In this document: positions 23,689 through 32,342 of the stretch, one piece after another | Position numbering within the stretch: the first letter of the stretch is position 1 | Layout of the letters: every line of letters begins with the position of its first letter | Origin: Pseudoxanthomonas helianthi | GTDB taxonomy: Bacteria; Pseudomonadota; Gammaproteobacteria; Xanthomonadales; Xanthomonadaceae | NCBI RefSeq assembly: GCF_017939625.1 | Contig: NZ_JAGKTC010000001.1 | Location: forward strand, 413-64,412 | Direction: 5' to 3' | DNA: 64,000 nucleotides | Translations under genes and position numbers: made by a program | The notes under the pieces: generated by a model | What the model saw: only the letters and a program-made list of their open reading frames with translations | What the model was told of the DNA's origin: nothing | Database searches by the model: none

Positions 23689-25863
23689 ATGCTGCGATAC
23701 GCGTTGTTGTCCCTTGTGTTGCTGGCTGCCGCGCCGCTGCATGCGGAAACGGCGGGCGCCGCGCCCGCCAGCTGCGCCGCGATCCCCTTCGCCGGTCCCG
23801 ACGCCGCGGCGGTCGCCACGCCCAGCGACGCGAACGCCTGGGGCGGGCCGCGCAGCGGCCAGGAACCGACCCTGTCCGACCGCGTGGTCCGCTACGAGAT
23901 CGACGCGACGCTCGATCCCGACAAGCACACCATCGACGGCAAGCAGAAGCTGACCTGGCGCAACCGCAGCGCCCAGCCGGTCTGCGCGGTGTACCTGCAC
24001 CTGTACCTCAATGCGTTCGAAGGCGCGGACAGCACCTTCATGAGCGAGCAGCGCAACCTCAACTTCGCCTTCCGCAGCGATGTGCCGGTGAAGGACGGCG
24101 ACTGGGGCTACACCCGGCTGCAGCGGGTGCAGCAGGATGGACAGGCGGTGAAATGGCAGTACGTGCAGCCCGACAACGGCCCGCGTACCGACCGCACCGT
24201 GGTCCGCCTCGACTTGCCGAAACCTGTCGCGCCGGGCGCCAGCACCACGCTGGACATCGGCTTCCTCGACAAGCTGCCGCGCGTGGTCGCGCGTACCGGC
24301 CATTTCGGCAGCTTCCACCTGGTCGGCCAGTGGTTCCCGAAGATCGGCGTGCTGGAACTGCCGGGCGAGCGCGGCGCCACCGCGCCGCGCTGGAACGTGC
24401 ACGAATTCCACCTGCACAGCGAGTTCTACGCCGATTACGGCGAGTACGACGTGCGCATCACCGTGCCCAAGGGCTACACCGTCGGCGCCACCGGCGAAGA
24501 GACCGGCGCGCCGGTCGAACGCGACGGCAAGGTCACCCGCCGCTTCGTGCAGGGCGACGTGCACGACTTCGCCTGGACCGCCGACAAGCGCTACGCGAAG
24601 CCGCTCGACGGCGTCTACGAAGGCCCGGGCAGCCCGAAGGTCAAGGTGCGCGTGCTCTACCCGCCCGAGTACGCGGCCAGCGCGCAGCCGGCGCTGAAGG
24701 CGACGATCGATTCGCTGGCCTATTTCTCGCGCACGCTCGGACCGTATCCGTACCGCACCGTGACCGTGGTGATTCCGCCGTACAACGCCGGCGAGGCGGG
24801 CGGCATGGAATACCCGACATTTTTCACCGCCGATTCCTTCGCCACGGTCGAACCGAAGACGCTCAGCGAATACGCGCTGGACTTCGTCACCATCCACGAA
24901 TTCGGCCACGGTTATTTCTACGGGTTGCTCGGTTCCAACGAATTCGAGGAACCGATGCTCGACGAAGGCCTGAACGAATACTGGGACCAACGCATGCTGC
25001 GCGAGCGCAAGCAGCAGTTGCACGCGACCACGCCGCTGCTGAAGCGGCTGGGCATCGCCCCGGCGCTGGACGGCTTCGCCGCGGAACGCCTCGGCGCGAT
25101 GCTGCGCAACCCGGCCGACGGGCTGGGCCGCAATTCGTGGGACCGCATGTCCAGCGGCAGCTACGGCACGGTGTATTCGCGCACGGCCACGACCATGCGC
25201 GACCTAGAGGCGCGGGTCGGCACGCCAGCGCTGGAGCGCGCGTTCAAGCTGTACTACGAACGCTGGAAATTCCGCCACCCCAGCATCGCCGATTTCCGCG
25301 AGGCGCTCGCCGAAGGCACCGGCCAGCGCGCGGCGGTGGAACAGGTGTTCGCGCAACAGGTCTACGCTACCCGCAAGGTCGACGACCGCATCGCCGAATT
25401 CGCCAGCAAGGAAGTGCTGCCGTTGCCCGGCTACGTCGAGCATGCCGGCAAGCTGATCGAATCGACCGACGAAGGCGTGCAGAAGGAGATCGAGCGGCAG
25501 CGCGAGGCATGGAGCAAGCGCCACCCGAAAGCCAAGCCCGGCACCGGTCCGTTCCCCTACCTCACCACGGTGCTGGTCCGGCGCGACGGCGCCGACGTGC
25601 CGCAGCTGCTGCGGGTGAAATTCGCCGACGGCAGCAGCGAAACCGTGCGCTTCTCCGGCCAGCAGCCTTGGCAACGCTTCGCCTGGACCAAGCCGGTGCG
25701 CGCGGTATCGGCGGAGCTCGATCCCGCCGGCCAAGTCTACCTGGACCAGGACAAGCTCGACGACAGCCGCACGCGCGAGACCGACCGTTCCGCCGCCAGC
25801 CGCTGGGCCGCCGCCGCGGCCGCGCTGCTGAAAACCTTCCTTGCCCTGCTGGTGAGCGTATGA
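23689..25863 (+). CDS. Exported M1-family metallopeptidase
   Basis: A 724-aa protein with a signal peptide (cleavage near AAPLHA, residue 19). The gluzincin zinc motif is HEFGH (403-407) with the third ligand E426 in LDEGLNEYWD, an exact HExxH-x18-E. The upstream AGGMEYPTFF takes the place of the aminopeptidase GAMEN exopeptidase motif. The N-terminal beta domain (RYEIDATLDPDKHTIDGKQKLTWRNRS) is typical. A hydrophobic segment at the extreme C-terminus (AAAAALLKTFLALLVSV) may anchor it in the membrane. It overlaps the next gene by 4 nt (ATGA). Confidence 0.9.
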   Translation: MLRYALLSLVLLAAAPLHAETAGAAPASCAAIPFAGPDAAAVATPSDANAWGGPRSGQEPTLSDRVVRYEIDATLDPDKHTIDGKQKLTWRNRSAQPVCAVYLHLYLNAFEGADSTFMSEQRNLNFAFRSDVPVKDGDWGYTRLQRVQQDGQAVKWQYVQPDNGPRTDRTVVRLDLPKPVAPGASTTLDIGFLDKLPRVVARTGHFGSFHLVGQWFPKIGVLELPGERGATAPRWNVHEFHLHSEFYADYGEYDVRITVPKGYTVGATGEETGAPVERDGKVTRRFVQGDVHDFAWTADKRYAKPLDGVYEGPGSPKVKVRVLYPPEYAASAQPALKATIDSLAYFSRTLGPYPYRTVTVVIPPYNAGEAGGMEYPTFFTADSFATVEPKTLSEYALDFVTIHEFGHGYFYGLLGSNEFEEPMLDEGLNEYWDQRMLRERKQQLHATTPLLKRLGIAPALDGFAAERLGAMLRNPADGLGRNSWDRMSSGSYGTVYSRTATTMRDLEARVGTPALERAFKLYYERWKFRHPSIADFREALAEGTGQRAAVEQVFAQQVYATRKVDDRIAEFASKEVLPLPGYVEHAGKLIESTDEGVQKEIERQREAWSKRHPKAKPGTGPFPYLTTVLVRRDGADVPQLLRVKFADGSSETVRFSGQQPWQRFAWTKPVRAVSAELDPAGQVYLDQDKLDDSRTRETDRSAASRWAAAAAALLKTFLALLVSV

Positions 25864-26822
25864 GCCCGAAACCGCATTCCCGCGACCGACGTCCCAATGG
25901 TTTCGCCGCCCTGTTTTCCGGGCTGAAGTCCGCGCTGCAATGGCGCCTGCTGCTGTGGTGGCTGCTCGCGCTGGGCCTGCCGACCCTGCTGTTCGCCTTG
26001 CCGCTGTGGAGCGGACTGCAGGCGCAGTTCGGCCATTCCGTGCACGCGGCGGACATCGCCACGGGCCGCAACGTGCCGATGCTGGTCGAAGGCTTCGCCG
26101 GACTTGGCGACGATGGCGGCGGCAAGGCGGTGAGCTTCGGCATGCTCTCGGCGATCGCGCTGGCGCTGTTGCTGACGCCGTGGCTGACCGGCATGGCGGT
26201 CGCCGCGATCCGCGCCGGCCGCACGCTGCGCATGGGCGAGCTGGCGCACGGCGGCCTTGCCGAATACTTGCGCATGCTGCGCCTGCTGCTGTGGTCGCTT
26301 ATTCCGCTCGGCGTGGCTTTCGCCGTGGCCGCAGGCCTGTTGGCCCTGGTCGACAAGCGGGCCGAGACGGCGATCCTGGCCAGCGAGGTCGAACACAGCC
26401 GCTATCTGGCGATCGCCGTCGCGGCGGTGTTGTTCGTCGTCGCCCACTCGACCATCGAAGCCGCGCGCGGCTGGCTGGGTGCGGAAGCGTCGTTGCGTTC
26501 GATCTTCCGCGCGTGGTGGCGCGGCACCAAGCTGGTGTTCAAGCGTCCGCTGGCGACGCTGGTCGTCTACCTCGGCAGCAGCCTAGTCGGTTATGCGCTG
26601 GCCGCGCTGTGCGGCTATCTGCGCATCGGCGCCGACGGCGCGGGCTTGGGCGCGTTCCTGCTCGGGTTCGTGCTGACCCAGGCGACCGTCGTTGCGCTGG
26701 CCTGGGGACGCATCGCGCGTTTGTATGGTTTCGCGGCGTTGGCGCAGGGACATATCGCCGCGAAGACGAATGCAGAGGCTGATGCATCGCTGGAACCAGT
26801 GGCAAGCGAGTCGGCCGGGTGA
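25860..26822 (+). CDS. Integral membrane protein coupled to M1 peptidase
   Basis: A 320-aa inner-membrane protein with about six spans (LLLWWLLALGLPTLLFALPLW, LSAIALALLLTPWLTGMAVAA, LLLWSLIPLGVAFAVAAGLLAL, YLAIAVAAVLFVVAHSTIEAA, LATLVVYLGSSLVGYALAAL, GAFLLGFVLTQATVVALAW). No family is recognised with certainty. Its ATG overlaps the M1 peptidase stop by 4 nt, so the two proteins are made together. A role in assembling or anchoring the peptidase is possible but unproven. Confidence 0.75.
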   Translation: MSPKPHSRDRRPNGFAALFSGLKSALQWRLLLWWLLALGLPTLLFALPLWSGLQAQFGHSVHAADIATGRNVPMLVEGFAGLGDDGGGKAVSFGMLSAIALALLLTPWLTGMAVAAIRAGRTLRMGELAHGGLAEYLRMLRLLLWSLIPLGVAFAVAAGLLALVDKRAETAILASEVEHSRYLAIAVAAVLFVVAHSTIEAARGWLGAEASLRSIFRAWWRGTKLVFKRPLATLVVYLGSSLVGYALAALCGYLRIGADGAGLGAFLLGFVLTQATVVALAWGRIARLYGFAALAQGHIAAKTNAEADASLEPVASESAG

Positions 26823-26833
26823 TCTTCTGCTTC

Positions 26834-26854
26834 CCTTCTCCCACCGGGAGAAGG
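26834..26854. repeat. Intergenic hairpin/REP-like element
   Basis: CCTTCTCCC-ACC-GGGAGAAGG is a perfect 9-bp stem just after the membrane protein stop. Further along (26870-26985) related pieces recur in inverted orientation (GGATGAGGG / CCCTCATCC and GGGAGAAGG), so the 172-nt space between convergent genes is mostly repeat sequence. Confidence 0.6.
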
Positions 26855-26994
26855 TGGCGCGAAGCGACGGATGAGGGAAGAAATTCTCAGGCGCACACGC
26901 TACGTCCACGCGCATGATGGCTTCCGCCCTCATCCGCCCTGCGGGGCACCCTCAGCCGCTTGATGCGGCTTCGATCCCGGAGGGAGAAGGAAAG

Positions 26995-28827
26995 CTAAGC
27001 GGCGCCGACAAACCCTCCGGTCTGTCTCGCCCACAACCGCGCGTACAAGCCATCGCGCGCGACCAGTTCCGCATGGGTACCGGTTTCGACGATGCGGCCC
27101 TGGTCCATCACCACCAGCCGGTCCATCCGCGCGATGGTCGACAGGCGATGGGCGATGGCGATGACCGTCTTGCCGCGCATCAACGTATCCAGGCTGTCCT
27201 GGATCGCCGCTTCCACTTCCGAATCCAGCGCCGAAGTCGCTTCGTCCAGCACCAGGATCGGCGCGTCCTTCAGCAGCACGCGGGCGATGGCGATGCGCTG
27301 GCGTTGGCCGCCCGACAGCTTGACCCCGCGTTCGCCCACCGTGGCGTCGTAGCCGGTGCGGCCTTCGCCGTCCACCAGGTCGGGAATGAAACCGTCGGCG
27401 CGCGCACTGCGCACCGCTGCCTGCAACTGCGCGTCGCTCGCGTCCGGGCGGCCGTACAGCAGGTTGTCGCGGATCGAACGATGCAGCAGAGAAGTGTCCT
27501 GGGTGACCACGCCGATCCGGCCGCGCAGGCTTTCCTGGGTCACCGCGGCGATGTCCTGCCCGTCGATCAGGATGCGCCCGCCTTCCAGGTCGTACAGCCG
27601 CAACAGCACGTTGACCAGGGTCGACTTGCCGGCACCGGAGGGCCCGACCAGGCCGATCTTCTCGCCGGGACCGACCACGAGGTCCAGCCCCGCAATCACG
27701 CCGCCTTGCTTGCCGTAGTGGAAATGGATGTCCTCGAAGCGCACCTCGCCGCGCGTCACCTGCAGCGGCTGCGCATCGGCGTGGTCCTGCACCGCGCGCG
27801 GCTTCGCCACCGTTTCCATGCCGTCCTGCACGGTGCCGATGTCCTCGAAGATGCCGTTGACCACCCACATGATCCAGCCGGACATGTTGTTGATGCGGAT
27901 CACCAGCCCGGTCGACAGCGCGACCGCGCCCAGGGTGATCGCGCTGCGGCTCCACAGCCACAGCGCCAGCCCGCAGGTCGATGCGATCAGCACGCCGTTC
28001 AACGCGGTGATGCTGAAATCCATCGCCGTGGTCAGCCGGGTCATCGCGCGCACCTTCGCCGCGTTGTCGGCGACGGCCTCGGCCACGTAGGCGTCCTCGC
28101 GCCCGTCATGCGGGAACAGCTTGAGCGTGGCGATGTTGGTGTAGCCGTCCACCACCCGGCCCATGAATCGCGAACGCGCCTGCGAAGCCAGCCACGAACG
28201 CTGCTTGGTGCGCGGCACGAAGTACGCCAGCAAGGCGACGTAACCGACCAGCCACAGCGCCAGCGGCAGCATCAGCCACGGATCGGCTTCGGCGAACAGC
28301 ACCAGCGCCGAGCCGGTGTAGATCAGCACGTGCCAGATCGCATCGACCACCTGCACCGCCGATTGGCGCAGGGCGGCGCCGGTCTGCATGATCCGGTTGG
28401 CGATGCGTCCGGCGTAATCGTTCTGGAAGAAGGACAGGCTCTGCCGCACCACGTAATGGTGCTGCTGCCAGCGGATCCGCGCGGTTAGTCCCGGCACCAG
28501 CGACTGGTTCACCAGCAGGTCGTGCAGGACGAACAGCACCGGCCGCGCGACCAGCGCGACGAAGGCCATCCACGCCAGCTCGCGGCCGTGCGCGCGGAAG
28601 AAATCCGCCGGCGGCGTGTTTCCGGCCAGGTCGATCAGCCGGCCGAGGAATTCGAACAAGGCCACTTCGACCAGCGCGCCGAAGAAGCCCAGCACGCACG
28701 CCCACAGCAGGATGCCGCGCACCTGGCGCAGGTAATGCCAGTAGAAACGCCACACGCCGCGCGGCGGCATGCCTTCGCCGGGCTGGGCGAAGATGTCGAC
28801 CAGCGATTCGAACCATCGCACGATCAC
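26995..28827 (-). CDS. ABC-type exporter, fused membrane and ATPase domains
   Basis: A 610-aa half-transporter of the lipid/multidrug exporter type. Six membrane spans fill about 35-340 ([24 protein letters not shown] onward). The ATPase carries Walker [11 protein letters not shown]-loop VVTQDTSLL, signature [16 protein letters not shown] and Walker [13 protein letters not shown], with H-loop AHRLST. The substrate is unknown; it would act as a homodimer. The start is GTG 28827, which overlaps the rraA stop by 4 nt (GTGA); a second in-frame GTG lies 6 nt later. It is co-expressed with rraA. Confidence 0.9.
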   Translation of the reverse strand: MIVRWFESLVDIFAQPGEGMPPRGVWRFYWHYLRQVRGILLWACVLGFFGALVEVALFEFLGRLIDLAGNTPPADFFRAHGRELAWMAFVALVARPVLFVLHDLLVNQSLVPGLTARIRWQQHHYVVRQSLSFFQNDYAGRIANRIMQTGAALRQSAVQVVDAIWHVLIYTGSALVLFAEADPWLMLPLALWLVGYVALLAYFVPRTKQRSWLASQARSRFMGRVVDGYTNIATLKLFPHDGREDAYVAEAVADNAAKVRAMTRLTTAMDFSITALNGVLIASTCGLALWLWSRSAITLGAVALSTGLVIRINNMSGWIMWVVNGIFEDIGTVQDGMETVAKPRAVQDHADAQPLQVTRGEVRFEDIHFHYGKQGGVIAGLDLVVGPGEKIGLVGPSGAGKSTLVNVLLRLYDLEGGRILIDGQDIAAVTQESLRGRIGVVTQDTSLLHRSIRDNLLYGRPDASDAQLQAAVRSARADGFIPDLVDGEGRTGYDATVGERGVKLSGGQRQRIAIARVLLKDAPILVLDEATSALDSEVEAAIQDSLDTLMRGKTVIAIAHRLSTIARMDRLVVMDQGRIVETGTHAELVARDGLYARLWARQTGGFVGAA

Positions 28828-29306
28828 GGCGGCGACAGCTCCGTGGCGGACACGATCACCCCGTTGGCGTCCGCGTACAGCCAATGGCCGGGGATGAAAT
28901 CGACCCCGGCGAAATTCACCGGCACGCCGACTTCGCCCAGACCGCGCTTTTCGGTCTTCATCGGCGTGGCGGCCAGCGCTTTCACTCCCAGTGGCAAGGC
29001 CGCCAGCGCCTCCACGTCGCGCACGCCGCCATTGATCAGCAGGCCGCTCCAGCCGTTGCCGACCGCCAGCTCGGCCAGCATGTCGCCGAGCAGCGACTTG
29101 CGCACCGAGGCGCCGCCGTCGACCACCAGCACCTTGCCGCGGCCGTCGCTGCCGACCTGCTCGCGCACACGCGAGTTGTCCTCGAAGCAGCGGATGGTGA
29201 CGATGCGGCCGGCGAATCGGCGGCTGCCGCCGAAATCGCGGAACAGCGGTTCGGCGACCTGCACGTCGGGATGCAGGTCGCACAGGTCGGGCGTGGTCCA
29301 GCTCAT
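28824..29306 (-). CDS. rraA: Ribonuclease E activity regulator RraA
   Basis: A 160-aa RraA-family protein, which binds RNase E and modulates mRNA decay. Visible family features are [24 protein letters not shown], the [47 protein letters not shown] core and the [27 protein letters not shown] end. The length fits RraA rather than longer HMG/CHA aldolase relatives, although these share the fold. It is co-translated with the ABC exporter gene (GTGA overlap), which is an unusual partner. Confidence 0.92.
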   Translation of the reverse strand: MSWTTPDLCDLHPDVQVAEPLFRDFGGSRRFAGRIVTIRCFEDNSRVREQVGSDGRGKVLVVDGGASVRKSLLGDMLAELAVGNGWSGLLINGGVRDVEALAALPLGVKALAATPMKTEKRGLGEVGVPVNFAGVDFIPGHWLYADANGVIVSATELSPP

Positions 29307-29353
29307 CGCGGGGTTCGTCGCGGGGGAATGCGCCGACTTTACAGGAAGCGCGT

Positions 29354-30382
29354 CTACAGGGCCCGGCTGATGGTGAAGCTGCCGAACACCGGCGGTTCCT
29401 TCTGCGTCTCGAACTCGCGGGTGCCCTGGTAGCGGGCCAGCGCGAACTTCCAGCTGCCTTTCATCAACGCGAAACCGAAACCGACGTAGGCGACGAAGGG
29501 TTCCTTGTCGACGCTATGGCTGTCGCGCCAGGTATTGCCGTCTAGGGTGATGTCGCGCAGCACCCAGCGCGCGTCCGCGGTCAGGAAACCGTGCCAGCGC
29601 CATGCGCCGCCGCGCCGGGTCTGGCTGCGCGGCGCGGTGTTCTCGCCGGCCGGACGCAGCGGCGTGCTGCCGAAGTCGTCGGGCAGGCGCAGGCCGAAGC
29701 GCACTTCCCCGCCGACATTGGCGAAGGTGGCCAGGGTGCCGACCGCGCCACCGTAATGCGAGATCGCATCCCAGCCCCACACGCCTTCGCTGCCGCCAAA
29801 ACGGCGCATGCGTTCGTGTTGCAGCATGAACACCGGTTCGTCGTGCAGCTGGTTGTCCCAACCCTTGAAACGGTCCGCGCCGATGATCCGGTGCACGCCG
29901 TTCTGCACTTCTTCGCCGCGCGCCGAAGGACCGATCATGCCCAGGCGCAGCTGCGTGGTCTGCAACTGGTCGCCATTGCGCGCGTTGTAGCCCAGGCCGA
30001 CCAGGAAACCGCCCACGTAGGGCCGGTCGTCCTCGATCAGGTCGCTGCGGCTGAAATCGGTGGGAGTGAAGATCGCGTGAGCGAAGGTCACCACCATGTT
30101 CTGCTGTTCGAAACCGCTGGGCTGGATCGCGCCGAGGTAGCGGTTGACCAGTCGCGCGAGACGCGGCAGGCAGGGGTCTTGGGTGTAGTCGGCCAGGTTC
30201 GGCGACACCAGGGTCAGCTGCACGCCGTTGCTGTAACCCTGGTCCTGGCCGCCGAACAGATCGTTGTCGACGCGGAAATTCACCGTGGGCGGCAATTCGG
30301 TGCGGCGCTCGCAGGTTTCGTCTGCGAATGCGGGGAAAGCGGCCAGCCATAGCAGCGCCAGCAAGGCGACGACTCGGGACAT
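29354..30382 (-). CDS. LpxR-type outer-membrane lipid A deacylase
   Basis: A 342-aa protein with a signal peptide (cleavage after AFA) followed by [27 protein letters not shown], the LpxR/DUF2219 signature containing the catalytic Asn and metal-binding Asp. [22 protein letters not shown] supplies the conserved His and the GWxxQLxDEP motif. The family forms a 12-strand outer-membrane barrel that removes the 3'-acyloxyacyl chain of lipid A; the C-terminal strand ends with aromatic and hydrophobic residues ([11 protein letters not shown]). The start at 30382 is set by the signal peptide. It is divergent from the DUF72 gene. Confidence 0.85.
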   Translation of the reverse strand: MSRVVALLALLWLAAFPAFADETCERRTELPPTVNFRVDNDLFGGQDQGYSNGVQLTLVSPNLADYTQDPCLPRLARLVNRYLGAIQPSGFEQQNMVVTFAHAIFTPTDFSRSDLIEDDRPYVGGFLVGLGYNARNGDQLQTTQLRLGMIGPSARGEEVQNGVHRIIGADRFKGWDNQLHDEPVFMLQHERMRRFGGSEGVWGWDAISHYGGAVGTLATFANVGGEVRFGLRLPDDFGSTPLRPAGENTAPRSQTRRGGAWRWHGFLTADARWVLRDITLDGNTWRDSHSVDKEPFVAYVGFGFALMKGSWKFALARYQGTREFETQKEPPVFGSFTISRAL

Positions 30383-30485
30383 GGGGACGGGTCTTTTCGG
30401 GGGGTGGCGGAACAATGCGGCCGGGACGGACCGATTCCAATCGGGGTCTCGCGACAGAGCATCCCATCCGTGCCACGATGATCGG

Positions 30486-31313
30486 ATGAAGAACGACCTG
30501 TTCACTTCCGCGCCAACCGCCGCGGACGGCATCCGCGTCGGCATCGGCGGCTGGGTTTATGCGCCCTGGCGGGACAATTTCTATCCCAAGGGCCTGGTAC
30601 AGCGACGCGAACTGGAATACGCCAGCCGCCACGTCACCGCCATCGAGATCAACGGCACCTATTACGGCGCGCAGAAGCCGGCGACCTACGCCAAGTGGCG
30701 CGACGAAACGCCCGAGGGTTTCCTGTTCTCGGCCAAGGCGCCGATGCGGATCATGCAGTCGCGGACCCTGGCGAAGACCGGCCCGCAGATCGACGACTTC
30801 CTCGGCGGCATCGCCTCGCTCGGCAACCGCCTCGGCCCGATCGTCTGGCAGTTCGACGCCGGCGTGCGCATCGACCGCGACGATTTCGCCGTGTTCCTCG
30901 ACCTGCTGCCGGCGACCGTCGACGGGCGCGCAATGCGCCACGTGCTGGATGTCCGCGACCCTGGCTTCGTCGGCACGGAGTTCCTCGCCCTCGCCCGTTC
31001 GCACGGCATGGCGACGGTGTTCACCGACTCGGACGAACACCCCTCGTTCGCCGACCTGACCGCCGATTTCGTCTACGCGCGACTGATGCGCTCGCGCGCG
31101 GACGTCGCCAGCGGCTATCCGGCCGACGAACTCGACGCGTGGGCACGGCGCATCCGCGACTGGCGCGACGGCGGTGACCCCGCGGACCTGCCGCACCTCG
31201 GCGCATCGGCACCGCGACGACCGCGCGAAGTGTTCGTGTTCTTCATCGCCAGCGCCAAGGAACGCAACCCGGCGGCAGCGATGGCATTGCTGGAGCGTAT
31301 GAGTTCGCCTTGA
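30486..31313 (+). CDS. DUF72 TIM-barrel protein
   Basis: A 275-aa DUF72 (YecE-like) protein: VGIGGWVYAPWRDNFYPKGLVQRRELEYASRHVTAIEINGTYYGAQKPATYAKWRDETPEGFLFSAKAP is diagnostic. The fold is a TIM barrel with a possible metal site; the biochemical role is unknown. The ATG at 30486 precedes the conserved region by 21 residues. The gene is followed, after 40 nt, by a dispersed structured repeat with a strong terminal hairpin, and converges on a Pr6Pr-type membrane protein gene. Confidence 0.87.
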   Translation: MKNDLFTSAPTAADGIRVGIGGWVYAPWRDNFYPKGLVQRRELEYASRHVTAIEINGTYYGAQKPATYAKWRDETPEGFLFSAKAPMRIMQSRTLAKTGPQIDDFLGGIASLGNRLGPIVWQFDAGVRIDRDDFAVFLDLLPATVDGRAMRHVLDVRDPGFVGTEFLALARSHGMATVFTDSDEHPSFADLTADFVYARLMRSRADVASGYPADELDAWARRIRDWRDGGDPADLPHLGASAPRRPREVFVFFIASAKERNPAAAMALLERMSSP

Positions 31314-31352
31314 TCGCCAAGAAAGCAACGCATCTGCTGTTGCTTTTCAAGG

Positions 31353-31571
31353 CCCCGTCCGCAGCGGCGGAGCCGGTGGGTAAACCTCCGCAGGGGCGAG
31401 GCACAAGGATGTGCGCCGTTTCCGGAGCCGCAGAGCCTGCCCCGTACTTGATACGGGGATGCGGCTTCCGGAAATTCCCGCCGGCTCCGCGATCCCTTCG
31501 CGCAGCGAAGGGCGCGAGGAAGGGTGTGTTTCTTTTGCTTACTTTTCTTTGCACAAGCAAAGAAAAGTAAG
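31353..31571 (+). repeat. Dispersed structured repeat, copy 1
   Basis: This ~219-nt element shares long stretches of near identity with 45292-45483. Common blocks are CCCCGTCCGCAGCGGCGGAG at the left end, ATTCCCGCCGGCTCCGCG, CCCTTCGC-GCA-GCGAAGGG (a perfect hairpin) and GAGGAAGGGTGTGTTTCTTT. It ends in a perfect 15-bp hairpin with an ACAA loop (31538-31571). It lies between convergent genes and could terminate the DUF72 transcript. Confidence 0.85.
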
Positions 31572-31593
31572 TCGCCGTCAGGCGGAATACCGC

Positions 31594-32232
31594 CTAACCA
31601 CGCTTGCGAAGATTCCCGTCCAGCCACACGACCAACGCGCCACCGACGACGAACAGCACCAGCACCCCCAGCGCATTGCGCGCAGCCGTGACCCAACCCA
31701 GCAGGTTCACGTCGATGAAGGGATACGGGTATTCGTCCACCCACTGCCCGCGCAACAGCGTCCACGCCACGTAAGCCAACGGGAACGCCAGCCAGCGCAA
31801 CACATCGCCACGGCGCAGATCTCCGTGCGGAACGAACCCCAGCCACCACGCCCAGTACAGCAACGGCACCGCGTAATGCAGGCCGGTGTCCGCCCACCAC
31901 TGTGCGCCCTGCGGCTGCCACAGATGGCGCAGGACCAGGAAATAGATCGCGCCGGTAACGCCGATGTACAGCGCCAGCGCCCCGCGCCCGCGCGCACTGG
32001 CGAAGAAACCCGGGCTGGCCAGCGCCGCATGCACGGCGACCAGCAGCACGCCCACGTTGCTGAGGATGGTGAAGTAACTGAAATAGCGCAGCGTGCCCAT
32101 CCACGGCCCGATGCTGGAGCGCACCAGTTCCAGCAACAGCACGTACTGCAGCAGCAGCGAGCCCAGCGCCACCGCCGCGATCAGCGCGGCAAGGACGCGT
32201 CCGGTCCTGCCGATTCCGTCCGTTACCTGCAT
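31594..32232 (-). CDS. Pr6Pr-family membrane protein
   Basis: A 212-aa, six-span membrane protein of the Pr6Pr/FAR-17a-AIG1-like type. Typical segments are YFSYFTILSNVGVLLVAVHAAL, TGAIYFLVLRHLW and DTGLHYAVPLLYWAWWLGFVPHG, followed by WLAFPLAYVAWTLLRGQWVDEYPYPFIDVNLLGW. The conserved NV/H positions in spans 2 and 4 match relatives of androgen-induced hydrolases, but activity in bacteria is not established. The ATG at 32232 begins the conserved part; the frame is open 25 codons upstream with no family similarity. Confidence 0.82.
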   Translation of the reverse strand: MQVTDGIGRTGRVLAALIAAVALGSLLLQYVLLLELVRSSIGPWMGTLRYFSYFTILSNVGVLLVAVHAALASPGFFASARGRGALALYIGVTGAIYFLVLRHLWQPQGAQWWADTGLHYAVPLLYWAWWLGFVPHGDLRRGDVLRWLAFPLAYVAWTLLRGQWVDEYPYPFIDVNLLGWVTAARNALGVLVLFVVGGALVVWLDGNLRKRG

Positions 32233-32342
32233 CGCCCGTCCCCTTCGCAACCGGTCGGCCCAGCTTGCCACACGGGCGCGGCGCCGTCGCGCGGGCCCAG
32301 CGCGCATGGCATGCTGTCGCTCTCCAGCCCCGCGGCACCCGC

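Noticed and set aside
24153-25859. Long + strand frame inside the M1 peptidase gene, continuous with the following membrane protein
   Set aside because: The part before 25860 is an out-of-frame reading of the peptidase with no hydrophobic or domain features; the true start at 25860 overlaps the peptidase stop by 4 nt.
31243-31560. Leftward frames in both dispersed repeat copies sharing KRNTPFLAPFA-like sequence
   Set aside because: The shared translation follows from DNA identity of the repeats. The frames lack starts with ribosome-binding sites, differ in reading context between copies, and the covariation points to RNA or DNA structure rather than coding.
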